Source: Acidimicrobiia bacterium (GTDB lineage: Bacteria > Actinomycetota > Acidimicrobiia > Acidimicrobiales > Ilumatobacteraceae). From it: a stretch of 13,563 nucleotides of DNA. Of this stretch, positions 1 to 5,600 are shown piece after piece; within the stretch, counting starts at the first letter, position 1, and the number at the start of each line of letters is the position of its first letter. The DNA lies in contig JAUHYJ010000028.1 of assembly GCA_030425785.1 (NCBI GenBank), positions 1 through 13,563 of the forward strand. The letters run 5' to 3'. Under the pieces are notes generated by a model. The model was not told where the DNA came from and did not search any database. It saw only the letters and a program-made list of their open reading frames with translations. The position numbers and the translations under genes were made by a program.

Positions 1-1
1 G

Positions 2-1762
2 ACACTGATCCAGTCGGTCGCCGCGGACCTCACGCCCGGCACGCCGACGCAGATCGGTCCGGTCACGCCGATCGGCGCCAGCGAGTGGGTCACGATCGAC
101 CGCAACCCGGTGACCGGCGAGTTCGGCGTCGGGATCGCGAGCGAGACGACGGGCGGCACACTCGTGCGGGTGTCGGCTGCCCACGCCGTGCTCGGAGAGA
201 CCTCCGTGTTCCCCGATCAGTCGGACAGCCAGGTGTTCGAGGTCACCGCCGGCGCCCACCCGACAACGGGCGAGTGGCTCGCCCTGACGACGGTCGGCGG
301 CAAGAACGAGATCGCCTCCACCGTCGTCTCGCCGACGGGAGCGATCCTGCACGGGCCGCAGACCGTCGGGCAGGGCGCGGCGGGCGAGGTCGTGGGCGTC
401 GCGAGTGGATGGCTCGCGGTAGCCGACAGCACGACGGCGCTCCACCAGATCGGTCCCGATGGCCGTCGGGTGCACTCCTACGACCCCTTCACCAACGTCG
501 GCAACGGGGCGCCCGCCCTCGCCCCCGGGGCGGACGGCACGACCGTGCTGGCCGTCGGTCGATCCAACGAGGCGATCACCGCACGCCTCCTCGGCGTCGA
601 GGCGCCCGGCTTGCTGCCACTGGTGCCGGCCCGGTTGCTCGAGACCCGCGACGATCCCGCTTTCGTGACCATCGACGGCGAGTTCGAGGGCATCGGCCGG
701 CGTGGTGCCCGCTCGACCACCGAACTGCTGGTGACGGGTCGCGGCGGGGTCGCGGCCGACGCGTCCGCCGTCCAGCTGAACGTCACGGCGATCGCACCCG
801 ATGGACCCGGTTTCGTGACGGTCTTCCCGTGCGGTGAGGACCTGCCGACGACGTCGAGCCTGAACTACGGGCCGGGCGATGTCGTGCCGGCCGCCGTCAC
901 CGCGAAGGTCGGCACCGGCGGGACCGTGTGCATCTACACCTACGAAGCCGCCGATCTGATCGTCGACGTGACCGGACAGATCCCCGCCGACGGGTCGATC
1001 TCGCCGATCGTGCCCGCTCGATTCCTGGAGACCCGCGACGGTCCGATGTTCACGACGATCGACGGCGAGTCCGAAGGCATCGGGCGCGCGGCCGCGCGCT
1101 CGGTGACCCGGGTGACGGTGGCCGGACGCGACGCCGTGCCCGCTGACGCCCAGGCCGTGCTGATGAACGTGACGGCGATCGCGCCCGACCTCGCCGGCTT
1201 CCTGACGATCTACTCCTGCGATGACGACCAGCCCGACGCCTCGAACGTCAACTACGGGCCCGGTGACGTCGTGGCGAACCTCGTGCTGACCGAGGTCAGC
1301 GCGAGTGGCGAGGTCTGCATCTACAGCTACGAGGCGCTCGACCTGGTGGCCGACGTCAACGCGTTCGTGCCCGCCGATGGCGGACTGTTGCCGGTGACGC
1401 CGGCACGGCTGTACGAGTCCCGGTCAGGGTTCGAGACCGTCGACGGGTTGCAGCAGGGGACCGGCCGGCTCGGTGCGCAGGAGACCGCCACCGTCGGTGT
1501 GTGGGATCGCGCCGGTGTCCCGTCGGACGCAACGGGTGTGATGCTCAACGTGGCGGCCGTCGACCCGAGCGGGCCGGGCTTCGTGACGATGTACCCGTGC
1601 GACGCCGATCGGCCCGGGGCCTCGAACGTGAACTACGGGCCGGGCGACGTGGTGGCGAACAACGTGTACGTGAAGCTCTCCGGGACCGGGCAGGTCTGCG
1701 CGTACTCGTTCGCGGAGACCGATCTGATCGTCGACGTCATCGGCTACACCGTCGACAGCTGA
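2..1762 (+). CDS. Secreted/cell-surface protein with partial beta-propeller-like region and three PARLLETR repeats (5' end missing)
   Basis: The frame is open from the first complete codon of the window, so the N-terminus and any signal peptide lie upstream. The first 200 or so residues contain propeller-like strands: segments such as VTIDRNPVTGEFGVGI and AHPTTGEWLALTTV recur with similar spacing. Three tandem repeats follow, each starting with PAR(L/F)(L/Y)E(T/S)R. Each runs through LNV(T/A)A, an FPC/YSC/YPC cysteine, (S/N)xNYGPGDVV, a second cysteine in VC(I/A)Y, and ends near DL(I/V)(V/A)DV. The two cysteines per repeat probably form a disulfide, which fits an extracytoplasmic protein. There is no C-terminal membrane helix or LPXTG-like sorting signal. 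Such repeats are common in secreted actinobacterial proteins, but I know no assigned biochemical role. The same family of repeat appears in the arylsulfotransferase-like gene further along. Surface role is inferred; molecular function is unknown. Confidence 0.85.
   Translation, partial: TLIQSVAADLTPGTPTQIGPVTPIGASEWVTIDRNPVTGEFGVGIASETTGGTLVRVSAAHAVLGETSVFPDQSDSQVFEVTAGAHPTTGEWLALTTVGGKNEIASTVVSPTGAILHGPQTVGQGAAGEVVGVASGWLAVADSTTALHQIGPDGRRVHSYDPFTNVGNGAPALAPGADGTTVLAVGRSNEAITARLLGVEAPGLLPLVPARLLETRDDPAFVTIDGEFEGIGRRGARSTTELLVTGRGGVAADASAVQLNVTAIAPDGPGFVTVFPCGEDLPTTSSLNYGPGDVVPAAVTAKVGTGGTVCIYTYEAADLIVDVTGQIPADGSISPIVPARFLETRDGPMFTTIDGESEGIGRAAARSVTRVTVAGRDAVPADAQAVLMNVTAIAPDLAGFLTIYSCDDDQPDASNVNYGPGDVVANLVLTEVSASGEVCIYSYEALDLVADVNAFVPADGGLLPVTPARLYESRSGFETVDGLQQGTGRLGAQETATVGVWDRAGVPSDATGVMLNVAAVDPSGPGFVTMYPCDADRPGASNVNYGPGDVVANNVYVKLSGTGQVCAYSFAETDLIVDVIGYTVDS
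626..1759 (+). repeat. Three tandem in-frame repeats with an exact 387-bp period
   Basis: The codon for the proline of the PAR motif falls at 626, 1013 and 1400, so the first two units are each exactly 387 bp (129 codons). The third runs to the stop after 120 codons. Conservation is strongest at AACTACGGGCC near 862, 1250 and 1631, followed by a GGCGACGTGGTG-like stretch. The units otherwise differ substantially, so this is an old internal duplication kept in frame and not a recent expansion. Confidence 0.85.
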
Positions 1763-1787
1763 GCCCGTGTGGCCAGGGGGCGTGTGC

Positions 1788-1793
1788 CAGGCT
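1788..1793 (+). promoter_or_regulatory. Candidate -10 hexamer CAGGCT for the SRPBCC gene (leaderless)
   Basis: CAGGCT matches the A and final T of the actinobacterial TANNNT -10 pattern and ends exactly 6 nt before the ATG at 1800. That spacing would put the transcription start on the start codon. No Shine-Dalgarno sequence lies at a usable distance. I see no convincing -35 element, so the evidence is the spacing it shares with other genes in this window. Confidence 0.35.
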
Positions 1794-1799
1794 GGCGCG

Positions 1800-2282
1800 A
1801 TGACGACTCGCTTCGAGGTCGGCCGGGCCATCGCCGCCGAACCGTCCCGCATCTTCGAGATCCTGTGCAGCCCCGACGGCCACGTGGCGATCGACAGCTC
1901 GGGCATGCTCATGTCGGCGTCGGGTGAGCCGGCGTCGGCCGTCGGCGATCGCTTCACCATCCACATGGACCGTGAGGCGCTCAACGACTACCCGCTCGGG
2001 CTCTACGACGTCGACGTCGTGATCACCGCCTTCGAGCCCGATCGAGAGATCGCCTGGACGGTCGAAGGCCAGATCAAGCCACCGCTCGGTCACGTGTACG
2101 GCTACCGCCTCGAGCCGATCGACGGCGGCACGATGGTGACGAGCTACTACGACTGGTCCGACATCCACCCGGACTGGGCGGCGTCGGGTGTGTTCCCGGT
2201 GCTGCAGGAGGGCGCGCTGAGCGCCACGCTCGGCATCCTCGCCCGCACCGTCGCCCCGGGTGCACCCCGCCCCGGCGCCTGA
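1800..2282 (+). CDS. SRPBCC-fold (polyketide cyclase/START-like) protein
   Basis: A 160-residue protein with the layout of the SRPBCC ligand-binding fold: an N-terminal strand (RFEVGRAIAAEPSRIFEIL) with the typical short 'pseudo-substrate' helix after it, a middle run of strands (VGDRFTIHM, YDVDVVITAFEPDREIAWTV) and a long C-terminal helix. The family binds hydrophobic small molecules or acts as cyclase/dehydratase, and this member cannot be assigned a ligand. It ends 13 bp before the convergent hydrolase gene. I chose ATG 1800 because the family begins a few residues before this first strand, and because it lies behind a leaderless-type hexamer. The in-frame GTG at 1767 would add 11 residues (MWPGGVCQAGA) without any family resemblance. 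Confidence 0.8.
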   Translation: MTTRFEVGRAIAAEPSRIFEILCSPDGHVAIDSSGMLMSASGEPASAVGDRFTIHMDREALNDYPLGLYDVDVVITAFEPDREIAWTVEGQIKPPLGHVYGYRLEPIDGGTMVTSYYDWSDIHPDWAASGVFPVLQEGALSATLGILARTVAPGAPRPGA

Positions 2283-2295
2283 CACAGCCGAGTGG

Positions 2296-2985
2296 CTAGA
2301 GGAACGCCCGGAGTGCGGCGGCGACCTCGTCGGGGCAGTCCCACTCGATCAGGTGACCGGCACCGTCGATGACGGTGGCGCCGCCCCACAGGTCGCCGAC
2401 CGATGGCGGCAGGAGCTCGTCCTGACCGCCCATGAGCACGATCTTCGGGCAGCGGATGCGGTGCAGGCGGTGCGCCGTGCCGCGGTCGCCGATCGGCCAT
2501 GTCAGCGCCGCGGTCGCGATGTCGGACAGGTACCGGGCGACGGGAGCCTCCTCCTCGCCGCGGTCGGCGAACTGCTGCTCGAAGGCCTCGGGCACGCCCT
2601 TGGCGAAGAGATGCGGGAGCCGGTCGGGGCCGCGCACCGAGTAGTAGTCGAACCCGATGTTGGCGGCGTCGGCGATGCCGAACGGTGCGAGCAGGGCGAG
2701 CTTCGACACGACCTCGGGTCGCAGCGCGGCCAGTTCGGCGGCGAGCATCCCGCCGACCGATGCGCCGACGATCGGCACGGGGCCGTCGTCGAGCGCGCCG
2801 CTGGCGTCGAGCGCATCCCACGTGGCGACGAGCCAGCCGAGGTAGTCGGCCGGCGCCTCGAAGCCGGCCTCGCCGGCGAACCCGGGCACGGCCGGAATGA
2901 CGACGTCGAAGCCGTCGAGCTGTGCGAGCGCGGGTGACACGCCGGCGTTGCCGCCCATGCCGGGCAGGTACACGAGCGTCGCCAT
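2296..2985 (-). CDS. Alpha/beta-fold hydrolase
   Basis: A 229-residue alpha/beta hydrolase, somewhat shorter than the usual 250-290 residues but with a full catalytic set. The oxyanion-region motif LPGMGG is at 7-12, the nucleophile elbow GASVGG places Ser76, the acid is probably Asp189 in GGQDELLPP, and the base is His211 in GAGHLIEW. The family includes esterases, lactonases and C-C bond hydrolases of aromatic catabolism; the substrate cannot be read from sequence. The start ATG follows the stop of the luciferase-like monooxygenase gene by one base, and GGAGG lies 9 nt upstream inside that gene, so the two are surely co-transcribed and probably translationally coupled. A longer frame upstream has only Arg-rich, out-of-family sequence and was not used. 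The product likely acts on the monooxygenase product (inference). Confidence 0.88.
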   Translation of the reverse strand: MATLVYLPGMGGNAGVSPALAQLDGFDVVIPAVPGFAGEAGFEAPADYLGWLVATWDALDASGALDDGPVPIVGASVGGMLAAELAALRPEVVSKLALLAPFGIADAANIGFDYYSVRGPDRLPHLFAKGVPEAFEQQFADRGEEEAPVARYLSDIATAALTWPIGDRGTAHRLHRIRCPKIVLMGGQDELLPPSVGDLWGGATVIDGAGHLIEWDCPDEVAAALRAFL

Positions 2986-2986
2986 G

Positions 2987-4219
2987 TCAGCTCGCCTCCG
3001 TCGTGTCGTCCGCGACCGGCGTGGCGCCGGACGGCCAGAACGGGTGCTCCCATTCGGAGAACATCGACCGCAGGCCCGGAGCGACCTTCTCACCGAACAG
3101 CTGGGTGTTCATCCGCGTGAGCTCGTCGTTCATGTTGCCGAACTGCAACAGCGCGGCGAGGTTGCCGCAGTTGAGGTCCTTGGTGGCGGCCTCGAGCTGC
3201 TCGCGCACCGTGTCGGGGCTGCCGATCACGACGTAGCCGTTCTCGACCATCTCGTCCCACTCGAGCTCGCCACGGGCGATCTTGGCCTTGACCGCGTCGC
3301 GGACCTGCGAGCGGTACTTGGCGCGCACCGATGCCTCGGTCACGTAGCCGGGCGGGTCGGTGAAGCCGGGGTAGACGTGGAACGACCGGTTGAAGAAGTA
3401 CTCGGCCGGCTCCTTGTAGAGCCGGTACGCCTCGGCGTCGGTGTCGGCGACCCCGATGAACTGGGTGACCGCGAGACGGTTCGGGTTGTAGTCCTTGCCG
3501 TGGGCCTCGACGCGGTCCCACCACTTGCTGACGGTCGTCTTGACCGACTTGTAGCCGTAGTAGGTCAGCGAGCCGTACACGAAGTCGCGCTCGGCGCAGT
3601 AGTCCCACGTCTCGACCGATCCGCCGCCGGGCACCCACACCGGCGGGTGCGGCTGCTGGTAGGGCCGGGGGACCGGGTTGACGTAGCGGAACTTGTTGTA
3701 CTCGCCGTTGAAGGCGAACGGCTCGTTCGAGCGCCAGGCCTCCATGATCAGATCGACGCCCTCGTAGTAGCGGGGTCGCAGCTCGCTCGGGTTCACCCCG
3801 TACGAGTACGCGGTGTCCATCGCCGTGCCGACCGGGAACCCGGCGATCAGACGGCCGCGCGAGATCAGGTCGATCATCGCCATCTCCTCGGCGACCCGCA
3901 GCGGCGGGTTGTACAGCGCCACCGAGTTGCCGAGCACCGTGATCGCGGCCCGCGACGTGCGGCTCGCCAGGATCGACGCGATCAGGTTGGGCGACGGCAT
4001 CATCCCGTACCCGTTCTGGTGGTGCTCGTTGACGCAGATGGCGTCGAACCCGCATTCCTCGGCGAACACCAGCTGGTCGATGTACGTCTCGTACATCTCG
4101 GCCGTCACCTCACGGTCGAACACCGCGGGGTCGAGGTCGACCCACACGCTGCGGTGATCCTGCTGGAACGTGTCCGAGAACGCCGGGTACGGCATCAGGT
4201 GGAACCAGAGCAGCTTCAT
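2987..4219 (-). CDS. LLM-class (luciferase-like) flavin-dependent monooxygenase
   Basis: A 410-residue member of the bacterial luciferase-like superfamily, TIM-barrel enzymes that use reduced FMN or F420 to oxidise organic substrates. Visible hallmarks are VNEHH (Glu65-His66-His67, the active-site region), the substrate/flavin segment LGNSVALYNPPLRVAEE (97-112), DLISRGRLIAGFPVG (117-131) and the late flavin-phosphate motif VIGSPDTVREQ (331-341). Members with EHH near residue 65 and a length close to 400 are frequent in actinobacteria; natural substrates are mostly unknown. It is the first gene of a two-gene unit with the alpha/beta hydrolase and is head-to-head with an MFS transporter 102 bp away. 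No flavin reductase is seen nearby, so reduced flavin must come from elsewhere. The ATG lies 6 nt behind CATCCT, consistent with leaderless transcription. Confidence 0.9.
   Translation of the reverse strand: MKLLWFHLMPYPAFSDTFQQDHRSVWVDLDPAVFDREVTAEMYETYIDQLVFAEECGFDAICVNEHHQNGYGMMPSPNLIASILASRTSRAAITVLGNSVALYNPPLRVAEEMAMIDLISRGRLIAGFPVGTAMDTAYSYGVNPSELRPRYYEGVDLIMEAWRSNEPFAFNGEYNKFRYVNPVPRPYQQPHPPVWVPGGGSVETWDYCAERDFVYGSLTYYGYKSVKTTVSKWWDRVEAHGKDYNPNRLAVTQFIGVADTDAEAYRLYKEPAEYFFNRSFHVYPGFTDPPGYVTEASVRAKYRSQVRDAVKAKIARGELEWDEMVENGYVVIGSPDTVREQLEAATKDLNCGNLAALLQFGNMNDELTRMNTQLFGEKVAPGLRSMFSEWEHPFWPSGATPVADDTTEAS
2995..2999 (-). promoter_or_regulatory. Ribosome binding site GGAGG for the alpha/beta hydrolase
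   Basis: On the minus strand GGAGG sits 9 nt before the hydrolase ATG at 2985. It lies within the last codons of the monooxygenase gene, whose TGA (2989-2987) is separated from that ATG by one base. It supports the chosen start and translational coupling of the pair. Confidence 0.6.
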
Positions 4220-4225
4220 GCATCC

Positions 4226-4231
4226 AGGATG
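4226..4231 (-). promoter_or_regulatory. Candidate -10 hexamer CATCCT for the luciferase-like monooxygenase (leaderless)
   Basis: Read on the minus strand, CATCCT is followed by GGATGC (6 nt) and then the ATG at 4219. It fits TANNNT except at the first base and has the same 6-nt spacing as the promoters proposed for the transporter and hpaB. No SD-like sequence precedes the start. Confidence 0.4.
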
Positions 4232-4309
4232 ATCGACGGCCGAACGGCGCGTCCACGCGGGTGCGCTTCCCTGGCGAACGTGGGGCGGGCGGCGCGCGGG
4301 ACGGACCCC

Positions 4310-4315
4310 TAGCCT
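4310..4315 (+). promoter_or_regulatory. Candidate -10 hexamer TAGCCT for the MFS transporter (leaderless)
   Basis: TAGCCT fully matches TANNNT and is followed by GATCCG (6 nt) and the GTG start at 4322. This would put the transcription start on the start codon. There is no SD sequence upstream. The -35 region is too GC-rich to call. The 102-bp region to 4220 is shared with the divergent monooxygenase promoter and contains nothing else I can assign. Confidence 0.5.
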
Positions 4316-4321
4316 GATCCG

Positions 4322-5575
4322 GTGACCGCGATCGACGTCGCGCCCAGCACGGCGCGCTCCAAGCTGGCCCTCGGATCGAAGGGCTTCATCGCGGTCTTGT
4401 CGATGTGCATGGCGGTGACCGCGCTCGGCGTCGACACCGTCCTGCCGGCGTACGGAGACATCCGCAGTTCGCTCGGCCTCGACGAGAACGCCAACGAGGT
4501 CACCGGCCTGATCACGTTCTACTTGATGGGCAACGCACTCGGGCTGCTGCCGGCCGGGCTGCTGAGCGACCGCTTCGGCCGCAAGCCGATCATGTGGGGC
4601 GGCCTCGCCCTGTACGTCGTCGGCGCGATCGGCTCGATCTTCGCTCCCACCCTGACGACCATGTTCATCGCCCGGTTCGTCTGGGGGTTGGGCGGCGCCG
4701 GGCCCCGGGTCGCCGCGCTGGCGTGCGTCCGCGACGGCTTCTCCGGCGAGGCGATGGCCAAGCAGATGTCGTTCATCATGGCGGTCTTCCTGATCGTGCC
4801 GGCGATCGGGCCGACGCTGTCGGCGGGCATCTTGACCGTCGGGCCGTGGCAGGCCGTGTTCTGGATGTGCGCCGTCGCGGCGCTGCTCGTCTCACTCCTC
4901 GTCATCCGGTTGCCCGAGACGTTGCCACCGGCCGAGCGGCGGCCCCTCGCGGCGCGCAAGATCGGCGAGAGCATCCGGATCGTCGTCACCACGCCCGGCA
5001 CCGTCTGGTACCTCGCCTCGCTGACCGCGCTGTTCGGGGTGTTCCTGTCGTACCTGGCGAGCTCCGAGCTGATCGTCGACCAGACCTTCGACCTCAAGCC
5101 GTGGTTCCCGGCGTTCTTCGGCGGCCTCGCCCTCGTGATGCTCGTGGCGATGGTGGCCAACGGTCGCCTCGTCGAACGCGTCGGGCTGTCCAGGCTGCTG
5201 CGCGCCGTCTTCGCCGCCAGCGTCGTGTCGGTGTTCGCCCTGTTGGCGGCGGCGCTGGCCTTCGACGGCGAGCCGCCGTTCTGGCTGTTCGTCGTGCTGA
5301 TCGCCGCCGTGTTGTTCTTCCAGCAGATGCTGATCCCGAACGTGAACGCGGCCGCGATGCGGCCCCTCGCCGAGGTCGCCGGCACCGGCACCGCGGTGCT
5401 CAACATGGTGTCGGGCGTGCTCGGCGCGATCATCGGCGAAGTGATCAACCGCCAGTTCGACGGCACGATCACCCCGCTCGCGATCGGCTTCGTGGTCAGC
5501 TCGGTGGTCGCCGGCATGATGTGGCACCGGGCCGAACGGGCCTCGACCGCTCACCCGGCGTCGGTCACCGGATGA
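4322..5575 (+). CDS. MFS transporter, Bcr/CflA-like drug/small-molecule exporter
   Basis: A 417-residue integral membrane protein with the 12-helix pattern of the major facilitator superfamily. The first helix ends in DTVLPAYGDIRSSLG (38-52), resembling the D-x-YLPA segment of Bcr/CflA drug:H+ antiporters. Motif A is GLLSDRFGRK (79-88) after helix 2. Helix 4 carries the motif B arginine in IARFVWGLGGAG (Arg118). Helix 5 carries a motif C-like VPAIGPTLSAG (159-169). Members export drugs or metabolites by proton exchange; the substrate here is unknown. It is divergent from the flavin monooxygenase/hydrolase pair, suggesting but not proving a common substrate. The GTG start is supported by the TAGCCT hexamer exactly 6 nt upstream. 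The gene ends 25 bp from the convergent arylsulfotransferase-like gene, with a hairpin between them. Confidence 0.88.
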   Translation: MTAIDVAPSTARSKLALGSKGFIAVLSMCMAVTALGVDTVLPAYGDIRSSLGLDENANEVTGLITFYLMGNALGLLPAGLLSDRFGRKPIMWGGLALYVVGAIGSIFAPTLTTMFIARFVWGLGGAGPRVAALACVRDGFSGEAMAKQMSFIMAVFLIVPAIGPTLSAGILTVGPWQAVFWMCAVAALLVSLLVIRLPETLPPAERRPLAARKIGESIRIVVTTPGTVWYLASLTALFGVFLSYLASSELIVDQTFDLKPWFPAFFGGLALVMLVAMVANGRLVERVGLSRLLRAVFAASVVSVFALLAAALAFDGEPPFWLFVVLIAAVLFFQQMLIPNVNAAAMRPLAEVAGTGTAVLNMVSGVLGAIIGEVINRQFDGTITPLAIGFVVSSVVAGMMWHRAERASTAHPASVTG

Positions 5576-5580
5576 CCGAT

Positions 5581-5596
5581 CGGCCGCTCGCGGCCG
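5581..5596. terminator. Short GC hairpin between convergent genes, candidate bidirectional terminator
   Basis: CGGCCG, CTCG, CGGCCG forms a perfect 6-bp stem with a 4-base loop and reads almost the same on both strands. It occupies most of the 25-bp gap between the stop of the MFS gene and the stop of the arylsulfotransferase-like gene. No U tract follows in either direction, so termination efficiency is uncertain. Confidence 0.35.
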
Positions 5597-5600
5597 GCGG

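Noticed and set aside
1775..1780. AGGGGG as ribosome binding site for the SRPBCC gene
   Set aside because: It lies 19 nt before the ATG, too far to act. The leaderless hexamer explains the start better.
2286..2297. AGCC-GAGT-GGCT hairpin between the SRPBCC and hydrolase genes
   Set aside because: Only four base pairs; too weak to call a terminator.
2897..4312. 471-codon open frame on the plus strand opposite the luciferase-like monooxygenase
   Set aside because: Arg/Val-rich composition without motifs; it is an antisense shadow of a gene with a complete set of LLM motifs.
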